Source: Silene latifolia (Eukaryota; Streptophyta; Magnoliopsida; Caryophyllales; Caryophyllaceae). From it: a DNA stretch of 64,000 bases. The DNA lies in assembly GCF_048544455.1 (NCBI RefSeq), contig NC_133534.1, positions 31,138,217 to 31,202,216 on the forward strand. The letters are read 5' to 3'. Within the stretch, counting starts at the first letter, position 1. Each line of letters opens with the position of its first letter. Under the pieces are notes generated by a model. That model had not been told where the DNA came from and searched no databases. It saw nothing but the letters and a program-made list of their open reading frames with translations. A program made the translations under genes and the position numbers. Below are positions 45,110 to 56,900 of the stretch, in pieces.

Positions 45110-45991
45110 TCTCGGATGTGGCGTAGTTAATCAATTTGAACAAGGATGAACAAACACAATATATACAAGACTATACTACAAAGGAAATTATGGAAAAATC
45201 AAAATCAAAATTTTGAACATTCTTAAGAAAATTCCAGAACCTGGAAATGTCAAAATTTCAACCAAAAATTTTGAATTAATTTTATGACTAATAAAGTTGC
45301 CCTTTTATCGATTTTATCACATAAAAATCAATAAACATACCAAATCAATCAAAATTAATCATGCAACTTTAGATCTAATGTTCATATCATATATACAACA
45401 TTAGGAAAAAATTTCATGGCATAAAATTCATTTTAGCTATTTGGGCTAAAAATAGTCAATATTTATATTATTTTAACCATTAAAATTATAAATCATGCAT
45501 AATAAGTCAAATTTATCTCAAATTTCACATACAATATGTAAAATATGCATGTGACAAAATATTAAAATTTCGTGGCATGTTATGAAGTTTAACTAATTTT
45601 AGTCATTCAACCTCCATTTATAGCATTTTTATCACATGAAAATCATAAATCATGCAATATTAATCACATTAATACGAAATTTTACATACGATAAGTAAAA
45701 TATACATGTGAGGTCATACTAAAATTTTCATGGTCAGAATCGAATTTTAACTATTTTTAGTTAAAAAAATGTCATTTTAGTCATTAAAATGCAATTATAT
45801 CACTAAAAATCATTAATATAAGCAATAATCATCCATAAATCATCAATATGACCTAAACAAATTTTAGAACCAGAATATATTACATGCAAAAATTTCATGG
45901 CTTTATCCTTATCAATCACAAATTTTAGTTTTTATTTTGTCAACAAATAACTCATAAAAAACAATAAAAATGATATCCATGCAACACCAAA
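45110..45991 (-). repeat. Copia leader with degenerate tandem repeats
   Basis: At least three diverged units of roughly 140-150 bases share phrases such as AATCATGCA, TACATACGATA/AATATGTAAAATATGCATGTGA and TTTTAGTCATT. There are no open frames. The leader at 827-1700 resembles this. Confidence 0.55.
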
Positions 45992-46003
45992 GCTCTGATG
46001 CCA
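45992..46003 (-). other. Primer-binding site (tRNA-iMet variant)
   Basis: TGGCATCAGAGC on the minus strand, one base different from TGGTATCAGAGC and two bases from the LTR end at 46006. Confidence 0.8.
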
Positions 46004-46005
46004 AT

Positions 46006-47070
46006 TGAAAATTTTTAAAACCCCTATTAAACTTATTTAATAGATTTTATAAATTACTAATAATTCATGTCATGTGGATCTAGATGCATGTAAAAGAAAA
46101 GAACAAAAATAAGGAGAAAATGATATTTCTTACATACAATATGGATCGAAATATTTGGGCACAAATAAAGACACATTCCTTATTTATTCTTGAGCTTAAA
46201 TAAGATTAGGATGATCCTCCTAAACCCAAGCTCCATATTAGGAACTCTCCTCTTAGTTTCACCAAGGATTTCACCCAAATATTTCTAATAATATTAACTA
46301 GATATCTATTAGAAATTAATCCTTAATAAATTTTATTACTACCTTAGTAATATATAGAGTATATTAGTTTTGCATGTGAGTATTTTTAGAGAGATGGTGG
46401 AGTTTTTTGCATGTGTAAATTGGTTGAAAAATTAAAACAACAAAAATGCTCTCTTGTGAACATTTTACACGGCCGCCACACCCTTAGTGGGTCAATATTG
46501 TTCATATTTTATTTCCATGCAAAAGTAGGTGGAGTGTAGGATACTTTAATCATGATTAAAGTCCATTGGCATCTCATTATCATATAGTGTAGTGTGCATA
46601 TGGAAAAGAACAAAAAATCATTGTGTTTTATGGTCCACAAAACCGGTTACCTATGCACTATATAGGTCCGTTTGATTTTCCGTATTTGTCCCACAAACAG
46701 CTTTAAATCGTATGCTTAATTATCTTGTATAATTAAGTATTAATATGATCATGTAACAGTTACATGATACAAATTAGTAAGTAATATACACTTGTTTATT
46801 AAGTGATATTTTACCATTATATTAACATATAATGGGTTCTACAATGCCCAATTAAATTAATTTACAATTTCTTTGTAAATATAACAACCAATTACCTCTA
46901 CCTCGGAAAAATACAATACCTCGACTAATTTAATAAATTAACGCTTAATCATTAAATTAAATCTTATTTTATCACATTACAATAACATATAAAATTTCAT
47001 TAGTCAACTATCGCATAATTGAATAATAAACTTGCGTTGACTCGAGTTCTAAACTTGACCTCAACAAACT

Positions 47071-47155
<85 letters not shown>

Positions 47156-47396
47156 TGTCTTGATCAACCCGTATCAAATACATGTGATCAAAAATATTTG
47201 GGTTCCATCCTTTAGGCGTGACCTCAAGGGATCAACTTATCACCACCGTCAAACGACAGTAACGTCAAACTCTAGTTAGCCAATCATTACCGATTAATGT
47301 TGATAAGTTGACTATATAATTGAATCATCACTTACGTATTCTTATTATGAGATTCAAACATGTGATCGCTGTATTGTGAAGGACACATACTCCAAA
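46006..47396 (-). repeat. Copia 5' LTR, minus strand
   Basis: Matches the organisation of 7070-8339, including AAATATTTGGGTGAAATCC and GGAACTCTCCTCTTAG counterparts. The left (U3) end near 47396 reads GGACACATACTCCAAAA, whose last bases are altered from the expected CCAACA. It inserted into the DUF7745-like gene copy at the codons of LMRQV. Confidence 0.75.
47071..47152. repeat. (CA)n(TA)n microsatellite
   Basis: Five CA units followed by 36 TA units, inside the U3 of the minus-strand Copia LTR. Confidence 0.95.
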
Positions 47397-48040
47397 ACTT
47401 GCCTCATCAATCTCTCTAGAAAAGTATGGACCATGAATTCTACGCCAGGAACGCGAATGGACCGCGTCAGATCCAAGGATGATACTCCAGTCATCACTGA
47501 TCTGAGATGCCACCGTGGCACTATCCACCTGATCAAGGGCCCGCCTTCACTCTTCAGTTTATTTTCCCAATAATCTCATACTCAAGTGAAGTCCACCATG
47601 TACAGCCTCGTTCTCATCGAAATCGATCGGGAGCGGTATCCTACCACATCAACTGGGGGCTCGATCAACCGTAGTCTCTCCATCAGCCAAATCTGCAAAC
47701 AACACGAGACAAGAGTCAGTCCCATATTCGGCCAACACAAAAAAAAAAAAAAAAAATATAAACTGACGGACATATTAAAACGGCCAAATAGGACAAGAGA
47801 TTGGTTCTTACCTGTAAAATGATAGGTCTCCCAAGATAAAGATTCTCGCGGTTCGCCTTCTTGTTGTCCAAGTCAAGGATGGTCTCTCCTAGAATCAAGC
47901 ATGCTCGGCTCCTGCGCTGTTTCATTTGCTCCACTATGCCTAGAAACCGAGGGTCACCCCTCATCTCTTGGTCCACATGCCCTCGAAGGACATAGCAATG
48001 AAGAAGGCAGAATCCATATACAACACATACCTTGCAATGG
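47397..48040 (-). pseudogene. Fragment of a DUF7745/PMD-like antisense gene (second copy of Tat-B gene 1 type)
   Basis: Exon 1 part (about 48036-47812) reads GFCLLHCYVLRGHVDQEMRG and RSRACLILGETILDLDNKKA. A GT-AG intron (47811-47693) follows, then exon 2 IWLMERLRLIEPPVDVVGYR, MVDFT, stop, IRWIVPRWHLRSV and VPGVEFMVHTFLERLMRQV, where the Copia LTR cuts it. Each piece aligns with antisense gene 1 of Tat-B (22972-20140) at the same exon borders, which validates that gene model. The left side is cut by the Copia insertion and the right side by the CACTA-like element. This implies remnants of another Tat-B-type element here. Confidence 0.8.
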
Positions 48041-48187
48041 TGACGCTTTTTCAGGCGTTTTTCAACGCTTTAAAGTGTCAATTTTTTTTTATCGACGCTT
48101 TATAAAAGCGTCAAATTTTGGGCCGTCGTTATTTTTTGACGTTTTTTTTAGTCAATCGTCTTCATGGACTATTGACGATTTTAATCG

Positions 48188-48415
48188 TCAACAAATTTGA
48201 CGCTTTTAAGCGTCTTCAGTGATTACTGATTGTTTTTATTGTCAACAAATGTGACGCTTTTAAATGTCTTCATGGACTATTGGCGCTTTTAGTTGTCAAC
48301 AAATTTGACACATTTAACCGTCTTAAGTGACCATTGATGGTTTTTTTTGTCAACAAATTTGACGCTTTTAAGCGTCTCCAGCGACTATTGATGCTTTTAT
48401 GTGTCACTCGATGAG
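48188..48415. repeat. Subterminal 54-bp tandem repeats (4 units)
   Basis: Units start CAACAAAT.TGAC at 48188, 48242, 48296 and 48351 (spacing 54, 54, 55). Each has GACGCTTTTAAGCGTC or a decayed form, a 16-bp near-palindrome. More isolated copies precede them from 48045. Such arrays in CACTA elements bind the transposase-associated protein. Confidence 0.8.
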
Positions 48416-48419
48416 ACAG

Positions 48420-50199
48420 AATTAGGCATCAACTATTTATATATTAACACTTCTTATTGTCACGATATAATTTCAGCTTAAAGATTTTTTAGATTTTAAT
48501 TTCCTGATAAAATCGTAGAGATTACATAAATAGACCTATTAGTACGTAATGGTACTATTAGCTATAACTAAATCATGAAAAAACATAATGCAATATATAT
48601 AGAATGATGTAGTGAGTTTGTACGTACCCACATACTTTTATAAATAATCATACGTTTGATACATATATCGTCTCCGTCACAAATACTGCTAGCATTGACA
48701 CTTAAACTAATATAAACTAGTACGTACTTTATAGTACGACAAAATCAAAAATATCAAAAGGGGTCCGGATAATAGTAAAATCCAACATAAAGTTGTCGAA
48801 AAAAATAGTAAATAATGCTAAGCAACTAGCTAGACAAGGACACTCGGTAGTTTGAGCATTGTAGGAGCTTCAATCATGTAGGCGCAATGTCAAAAGGACT
48901 TCAATCAACATATGATGGCGCGTCATCACCATCTGATGAATCTGAAACCTATAATGGGCAAACAAAATATAGTTTTTATGAATATATTTGATAAGTACAT
49001 ATACACTAATGGTGCTTTATATATCACCAAAATGTTTAAAATTGCTTGGGCATTTTGCATACAAATAAACGATAACAAAATCATAGGCCTAAATGATTTA
49101 CACACCATAAAGTAAACCTTGTAAAATAAACAATACATCCATGCTATATGCTACTATTGCGGCTTCTACTAACTGACACGGGCTCGTGAAGGAGCTGGTC
49201 ACCTAATTAGGGAACCTGGCTTGGGCGCTAAAAACCTGCTATGATTACATATATTCTATGTTTTGTAAATAAAATTAATGGCTTGGGCGCTAAAATTAAT
49301 GATGAAAGCAAATAAAGTGTGAACTTTAGTGTGTGGTTCCGTTCTAATCAGAATATAGCAATATGACCACCTATGCTATCTAACATGACATATTTAACAT
49401 TGAATATCTACATAGATATGGAGATCTACGACCAAAGTTGAAACTCGTTAAGCAACACACGAAAATAGGTATTGATCAAAGAAAGCAAGCAAGACTGGCA
49501 GCACAGAGACACGGGAGCATTGAACAACTAAGCCAATGGTCAGATATTCAAACACCTATTCTGTGGCTAAGATAGGGCCAAGATGAATATGAATAATATC
49601 GTATATACTATATAGGAATATGGCGTATTAAACACAGATTAATACCTTTTCCATCTCAAGTGGGTCAAATAAAAGGCAAACAAACGACTGGAACCGAAGG
49701 AGCATTGATCAAAGAAAGGAAGCCATGCAGCACATAAAAAAGGGAGCAACGAAAAACTAAGCCAAAGGTCTGAATTGTGTATGCTCATACATTCAAGGGT
49801 TTGTCTTCAACCAGTAAGATCAGAAACTCTAGTCCATAATAATGTTTCATCACCGCAATACACAATCTTAATTTTATTTACAAAACATAGAGTATATGTG
49901 GCGTTCCCAGGATCATTGACACAGTAAAAGGCCATTAATCAGGATATACCACACTACTAACATTAATTTAGCGCCCAACCCATTATGTCTAGAGGAACTG
50001 ATTACATATCCAATTCATTAATAAAGTTAACAAGTCTAACAATGGTCCAGCAGGTGTAATATCCCGATCTCAAACAAGGGGGCGAGGTAGGTATGATTAC
50101 ATATCTCAACATCTAAGCAACATGATAATAGCAGTGTATTTTTCATGAAAAAATATTATCGACAACCAAAACTTTGTACAACCCAAAAATTAAGCATAC
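48420..50199. other. CACTA-like internal spacer with direct and inverted repeats
   Basis: No gene is seen. A 31-bp inverted repeat (49248-49278 and 49868-49898, one mismatch), a pair of GGGCGCTAAA words, and a direct repeat at about 49473 and 49705 (ATTGATCAAAGAAAG, AACTAAGCCAA) are present. Confidence 0.6.
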
Positions 50200-52470
50200 C
50201 TATGTACTGCCCATGCTCATGTTCAAGAATGATTTTGCCATGTCTATAACTTTAGTCTTAGCTTTTCCAGTACTAAAGAGGTCCAATATTTGAGCAAACT
50301 GTGTCCTCGTTTTTTTCAACAGTCCATTACTCTCGTCACACTTGGTTTTTAGCTCTTTATTTTCCTTGGTCACATCAGCCACGACCTTCTTCATATTTTC
50401 TAAGGCTAGACTACTACTCGGTCCACAACCAAATCCCTCTTTTCTTAAGATACTATGTACTCTGAACACATCACTTTGTTTTAAACCATATTCATAACCA
50501 ACTAGACGTGTAGGGGTATCCTTGCCATACATTACTTTGTTAAAGGCATCATTCTCAAGTTGTACACGATATTTCGAATTAGATGGGGGAATGATAGTTT
50601 CCATATCAATACTTGCATCTACATCAATCTGCAGAAAATAAAGTAAAATATAGATCTTAATAAGTATATTAAGATAATTTCAATCTAAAGCAAGAAAAAC
50701 TACTACTGGTAATGCCAAGAATAGCTGAGCTCGTAATGCTAAATGAGAAGTACGTTAACATTTGACATGGTAGAATATATACTATTCTGATGATCGTGTC
50801 ATACATAACTCGTAGATACTATTAATTAAATAAATAATCACAACCTTTCTCTAATCACTCTTTTAGCTATGTTATGCAGCAATAAAGATTGTGGACAAAA
50901 ATAAACCTACTAATATTTAATCTCAACAATTTTATTATATGAACAGCTTCAAACTTTGAATAAGTAGTAGTACTGTACTCCATAAGAAAAGGAGAAGAAT
51001 GAGGCAAAATATGACCAAAACATGTACAAGGAACAGAAAAAGATGATGATGCAACAGATTCCTCATTAATTAAGAAAATCCCGTCCACATTTACTAAGCA
51101 ACACCCAAAATCAGATGTAAGAAATAAAGTTCAACCTATTTAATTGCTTACCAAGGAAACAAGACATGCTTACCAAGGATCTGTACATTCACTATCATCT
51201 GACGGTACTGAGTAAATTACTTACCAAGGAAACAGGACATGCTTACCAAGAAATCCTCTGTCACCGTGTCTTTTACAAATGTTCCATCTTTCTTACGATG
51301 CCTTTGCTTGAAAATCTCAAAAACACTTAGTTCTCTTTTATTCTTATCTTCCGGTTGGTCACACAACAATAGTAAATAAAAACATGATTGAGCATATAAT
51401 ACATTTCAAATTGAATATACATGAGATGTTTTAGAGATTGAAATTTTACGAAATTAGCTCGTATGTTAGCATAGCTAGTAGGCCCCGTTGTATGCATATG
51501 ATTTTGATTACCATATGCTTCTTTTGCGCATTCAGCCAATCTCCGTATGAAATGTATATTACAGACATTTTCACTATAAAAGTACAAAAATTAAAACTAA
51601 CCAGCAAGAATGAAGAACACTTTGTTTCATATTTTAAATTAAAGATGTACCTGTCCCTTATCAGAATACCAATAATCAACCAAACGAATCCAGCTAGGAC
51701 GAGGATGTTCATCAGGCACTGCTTCATATATTTGTTCTTTGGTCTTAGCCGTTGGTTTGAAAAATATATTCTTCAAGTGATGTCTATATTGCCTTACACT
51801 ATTACCCGTGCGCTTGGGAATGGCTTGGTCAAATAATTCTCCATCAGGTATAACAAAACGATCCATGAAAAAGAGAAGTAAAGAAGATACTCAAATAAAC
51901 TGTTAAGAATTATTATCTTGTCAATTAAGTAAAAAAAAATAAGAATCCAAACTATCTTCATATACTAAAAACTTACTCGAATTAGTTTTAAAATGTCAAC
52001 TTTCAATTGTGCACTAACATGGCGCCAATCTAATTCGTTAATAGGACAAATTTGCTCAGTTTTTGCAACATGGCCGATAAATCTAATAAGAATATGTCCT
52101 CCCATTTTGTGTGGTTAATAAAGCTTATTAAACATCATAAAGTACTTAGTACCATTATCATGCCAAACATCATGCGGTTGAATAGCATAACTGGCCGTCT
52201 TATAGTTTCCTTCCTTATCTGTCAACAATCGAGCACAAATGAAATGTTGATCTGTAAATAACAAATAAGATCACAAAATTCTTAAAAAGAGAACAAAAAC
52301 AGACAAAAAATAAGTCAAGTGGATGCAAACCCATCGGAAAATAAGCAAATTTTAGCAATTAAGAAGAGCGTGAAATATATAATGTCTTTTAATAGATTGT
52401 GTAAAGTAAAGAAATTTTCCTACAATCATAACCTCATCTTTCTCATCAAATGTTACTTCATCAGGCCAAT
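50200..52470 (-). pseudogene. Plant transposase of Ptta/En-Spm type (Transposase_24-like), spliced, 5' truncated
   Basis: Exons read from right to left. One at about 52075-51977 encodes ELDWRHVSAQLKVDI. The next, 51866-51651, encodes NSVRQYRHHLKNIFFKP and HPRPSWIRLVDYWYSDKGQ, ending at a GT donor. Another, about 51577-51455, encodes ECAKEAYGNQNHMHTTGPTS. Exon 51344-51247 encodes LSVFEIFKQRHRKKDGTFV with a GTAAGC donor. The last exon, 50628-50200, encodes NDAFNKVMYGKDT, VGYEYGLKQSDV and a coiled coil. The motif order is that of plant En/Spm-type Transposase_24 proteins. A possible earlier exon near 52400-52470 is cut by the LTR at 52491. I see no stop inside the listed exons, so the loss may be mainly the 5' truncation. 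The catalytic TNP2 partner is not in view. Confidence 0.72.
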
Positions 52471-52490
52471 CAGGTATTACGACCCTGTGC

Positions 52491-53866
52491 TGACACGGCT
52501 GTCGTAACCCTATCAAAAATAAACCAACCCGCTCAACTAATAAATATAGTAGAGATAAGTTGGGTATCGTACTCCACATGGAGGCTATTATATCTACCTA
52601 CTATATAGGTCTGTCACGATAACAAATGGTTGTTTTAATTTGATTTCTAACCAACTAAAAGAGATTAAGGCAAGAGGGAAGGAGCAATAAGAATAAAGAG
52701 AGAAAAACTATAATCAAATAAAGAGAAGAAATGTTAGGATGTCGGTTCGCCATGGCAATTAGTCAATTCACTCAAAAATAGCTCAGACGGTCTAATGTGA
52801 GAAGGGTAAAGGTAAGGTCCTCTCGGTCCACTTTCTTCCCTAAAATACAACTAACTTAGCTCTCACCCTCATTAGTGTAGACTTACTGTTCATAACAGGT
52901 CTGTTAATTTTAATCTCTCGATCTAGGACTGAATTTAACCGAATTAACTAGTTTAGAAGCATGCACTAAACAAACTAGTACAATTATATTGTTATAAAAC
53001 AGTTCTCACAACCATACCATCTATTCTATTTACAACATCATTTATTCACTACCATGGCTCCCCTAATCCTAACATAGAGAGAATTAGCTACTCATGATTA
53101 CAAAATGAACAATAGCAATAAAGGATGATTTAATCAAAGACATAATATAGAGATGGTGAAGATGAAATAAAATACACTAACAATAAAAATAATTAAAACA
53201 GGGATTAAGAACAAGAGATTAAGATTGCAAAGAAGATTATATAGAATTAAAGGAATAAGAAAGATTACAAAGTTCGAATCCCGGCAATAAGAGAGCAAAA
53301 AGCAACGTACTAAGGAGAAGAAAAGTGTCTGCTTCCAAGCCTACTTAAGAGAGTAAAAAGTAATTCAGAAGTGATTAAGAGATGATTAAACATGAGTCAA
53401 GAAAAGTGTTTTTGACCTAATGACGTCTTCCCTTATATAGGGAAGATATTTATTAGACAAACTAAGTTACTAATTAAGTTTACACGAAATAAAAATCTCG
53501 TGTTAACAGCAAAGTACTCGATCGAGTGACTTTAATATCCTCGATGGAGTATATCCTCAGCCAGAACTCTCGATCGAACAAGTAGGGTCTTCGATCGAGT
53601 AAACTCCAAATGCCTCATTTCGATCGACCTCAGCAGGGACTCAATCGACCATCTTGGACCACCATACTCACTCGATCGAACAGAAAGACTAGGAAAAGTC
53701 TTCGATCGAGTGCTCAGTTACTAAAACAGCTCATTTCCATCATTGGTTAGCTTCCGAGACTCCTTCACGTTTCTCGAGGCACAATACTTCTGCTCAAAAC
53801 CTTCCATCTCCATAAATGCATGCTAAAAGGACTAAAGGAGTCTCGGAAGTGAACCAATGATGTAAC
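52491..53866 (-). repeat. Athila-like LTR, minus strand
   Basis: On the minus strand it would start TGTTACATCATTGG after a purine tract (GGAGATAACGGGG, complement of 53867-53879) and end GACAGCCGTGTCA. It shares layout with the Athila-like LTRs: a U3 with a short-palindrome cluster (ACTCGATCGAGT type, 53517-53715), CCCTTATATAGGGAAG with a TATA box at about 53435, and a U5 ending in GTGGAGTACGATACCC. The flanks do not show a clear target duplication. Confidence 0.55.
53738..53862. repeat. 28-bp inverted repeat with 69-nt loop at the LTR end
   Basis: CATCATTGGTTAGCTTCCGA... at 53738-53765 pairs with 53835-53862 at 26 of 28 positions. Confidence 0.85.
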
Positions 53867-53964
53867 ACCCCGTTATCTCCATAAATGCATGCTAAGAGTA
53901 ATAGAGTTGTTTGATTAAGTATGTAGGTTAGGGGGAGGTAACCCTTTCTTTTAAGGGGATAGGA
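53867..53964 (+). other. 98-bp segment with PPT-like tracts facing both ways
   Basis: Bounded by two TGTAACACCCCGTTAT words (53861 and 53965). Its left edge is the complement of a PPT for the minus LTR, and its right edge (CTTTTAAGGGGATAGGA) is a Tekay-type PPT for the plus LTR at 53965. CTCCATAAATGCATGCTA is repeated at 53811 and 53877. Confidence 0.6.
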
Positions 53965-56900
53965 TGTAACACCCCGTTATTTCTTGTTATTAATGATGAA
54001 TTCTTGTTATTTATGGTACAATTTGGTGATATATTTCGAATATATTAATAATACATTTGGATAAGCGTTTTAAGTATGTTTTGATCTCTGTTAAGTTTGT
54101 TGGTTTATGCTGGATGTTTTGTTGGGAGTCGGAGTTGTTGGAATATGTTGAGTGAACTTCGGGAAATAAGTATATATGGTGACAGGAAATAATAATTAAA
54201 TAATACATAATAATATATGTCGGAGGATGTATACATATGACGCATATTAGTATAAGTATATATGGTGAGAGTATTATACGATAAATAAGGTAACAAGTGT
54301 TTTATACGGTATTAATATGAGATAATAATAATATTACTTAATAAGATAAGGAAAGTTCCTCCACCTACCTAATAGTATAAATAGGACCCTCTAGCTATTC
54401 TTTTGTCACTTCTATTCACATAAATTACAATTAAAAATAAGAGTGAGAAATAAGAAGGAAAAGGGAGCTTTATATCTATCTTACAACAGTCTGAATGTAA
54501 CCGTCTCATAAACTCTTTCTTAAAATTAAATTATTAAAATAATATGTTGACTCGACTCAAGACCCGAACTCGACCTTTGACCCGAAATAATATGACCCGT
54601 TGACTTAGGATAACCGTTGACCGTGACTTATTATTCAATTGCTGAAATTGTTGTTTGTTGAACCACATCTAAGACATCGAAAATATAATAAAACCCCGAA
54701 TCCCTGACCTTTTCGACTCAACCAGGTTCTGGGCAAGTTGGGGCATCATGTGGGGATTGTGTTGGTGGAGTTTTCGGCGGAGATAGGGGTGGCAGTCGGT
54801 GTAACACTACGGATTTTCTTTGGTGACTACTCGACCGAGTAGAGTCTACTCGGCCGAGTAGTGCTGTTGTCGTGTATTGTTTTGGTTCTGCCGAGGAATA
54901 CTCGGCCGAGTATAGTGAATACTCGACCGAGTAGAGGATACTCGGCCGAGTATACACTTACTCGACCGAGTATCCGGTCTGGCGGAGTGTTATTTCGACG
55001 GTTTGATTAGGGAATGTTTAGGGTATTTTATATTCCGCGTCAGTTTCTAAACATCACTTTCAAAGCTTTATCATTTCTACGTTACCCTAATTACACCCTA
55101 ATCATCCCCTAATCTTTCCCTTAATCATTCCGTAGCATCGTTGTGTGGGTAATCTTCGTGACTCTTGCGTATAAGTTCTCGTTGCACTGTTGGTAAGTTC
55201 TATCTTTATGATTATTTGTACTCTTTGGGGTTACTGTATATATATATGGAAATGGGATTTTGGGAATTGTGCAATGTGTAATGGTGTTACATGATTAATG
55301 TATAGGAAAAGACTTCGTAGAGGAGCCTTTTTGATTGTCCGTGTTGCATACTACTGTTGGTTGCTAAGGTAGGGTTTCCCTACTCAGTTTACTGTTCATT
55401 GTTAAGACATGTTCGTTGTGTGATTATTGTTATCTGTTGATCATCGGAGTATGGAGATTGTTGTGACGATGTTGGTGTGAAGGTGTTGAGACGGCTGTGA
55501 TGTTATATGATTGTGATTGTGGTGCAGTCACTTGCGGGAGTGGCTTCACACCCTAGTTCGCCCTCCGTGGAACCCGCCACGGGAGGGGATGTGCACATTA
55601 AGGGACAGGGATTGTTTGTCGCTCATTGAGGAGCTGGACTAGATGGGATCGGCTGCGGTTACCCACTGGCGGCGAGGATTACCTGTTGCGATGGGTAATC
55701 TGGCAGGGCTACACACTTTGGTGTGTAGTCAGTTACAGTATGTGAACAAAGATTAGAATTGGAAGATGATCAGTTGATTATATCGTTTGTCTGTCTTATG
55801 TTGTTTGAGTAATACTAACGCCATTGTTGTTTGTGGAATCTGCGGTGATCCATTCGGGGATGGTGAGCAGGCTTGACCGGTATTACTAGTGTGAGCTTGG
55901 GGACTGTCTTGGGAGAAGTGCCATCAAGAGTCATAACATCACCGTCTGAGTCTTAGTGGATTTCTTTTATTGTCAGACTTTGAAGTTGTATTTTGTTAAA
56001 ACAGGATTTGAGTTTGGTTGATGTAAACTTTACACTTTATAGTACTTTAATAAATGTGCTCAGTTCAGACGCTTTTGATATGTACTAACCTCGGGCAACC
56101 GAGATGGTAACACACTTTCATGGTAGGGTGGTCCTGGTAAGGCACCTTGGTATGAGGGGGTGTTACAGTCGGTGGTGGCGAGGCGTTTTGCAGGATGGGT
56201 TATTACAGGTTGATGTCATTGTTGTTAAGCGATTTACGGGGGATTGGGAACCTACATGAGAGTCGAATGACCCAGGGACAATGGTGGTTTGAGGCTTGCG
56301 GTGGTGCCTACATGGTGGCAGGGGGCGTAGGAGAAAGTAGTGATGTCGTGTTGTTGTTATTGCTTGTTGATAAACCGTGTCAAATACAGAGGGATCATTG
56401 ACCCATAACCCAATTCGGTTGAACCATGACCTGGGTTAGGATAGGATTGGTGGCTGTGGGTGGTTAAGGGTCAGTATTGGTGGTTGTTATTGTGGCACGT
56501 GGTGGCACGTGGTGGTCAAAGGCCGCACCTTTTTTTTGGTGTTGTTGTTGTCGATTTGCTATTGTTTGTTATCGAGCTGTTGATGTTGTGTTGCTCCGTT
56601 GTGGTTGTCGTGTAGGTGTTGGGAAGCGAGGTAGCGGAGCGTGGTGGCTATGCCTGTGTCGAGGCTGGCGAAGAAGAAAAGCGGGTTTTCGGTATTGTTT
56701 CGGTGTTGCTGTAGTTGTTGTGTCGAGGGTAAGGGGATTGAGGAGGGGTGGAGCTGTTGGTAGTGGTCTCGGTGGTCTAACCAGAGCATGGTGGTGGCAG
56801 GCGTGGCTGCCACGGCCTGTTCTGGTGAGTTGATGTCTGGTGTAAAGAAGGAACACGTGTGTGTGGGTAGTGGTTGATTGTTGTGACGGGTTTTACGGGT

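Larger units (their letters stand above)
45060..47396 (-). mobile_element. Copia-type element, 5' LTR and leader only
   Basis: A 5' LTR (46006 to about 47396) is followed on the minus strand by a tRNA-iMet-like site and an AT-rich leader. Its LTR start region (GTTAGCCAATCATTACCG and GATCAACTTATCACCACC, + strand) matches the Copia LTR at 7070-8339, so the two are related families. Gag and everything beyond are missing; the leader meets Athila-like sequence near 45060. Confidence 0.72.
48041..52490 (-). mobile_element. CACTA (En/Spm)-like DNA transposon, partial
   Basis: Subterminal tandem repeats built on GACGCTTTTAAGCGTC (48045-48420), about 1.7 kb of spacer, and a multi-exon Ptta/En-Spm transposase-like gene on the minus strand fit a CACTA element. 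I could not find a CACTA terminal repeat at 48041, and the right part is replaced by an LTR at 52491, so the limits are approximate. Confidence 0.6.

Noticed and set aside
47019..47279. Open frame across the TA repeat
   Set aside because: It is the reading of a microsatellite inside a Copia LTR, not a protein.
53270..53290. tRNA B-box-like GTTCGAATCCC
   Set aside because: No A box, acceptor stem or cloverleaf around it. It lies inside an LTR, so I do not call a tRNA or SINE.
56195..56856. Overlapping open frames on both strands in a G/T-rich stretch
   Set aside because: Low-complexity LTR sequence with no domain, and comparable frames on both strands.
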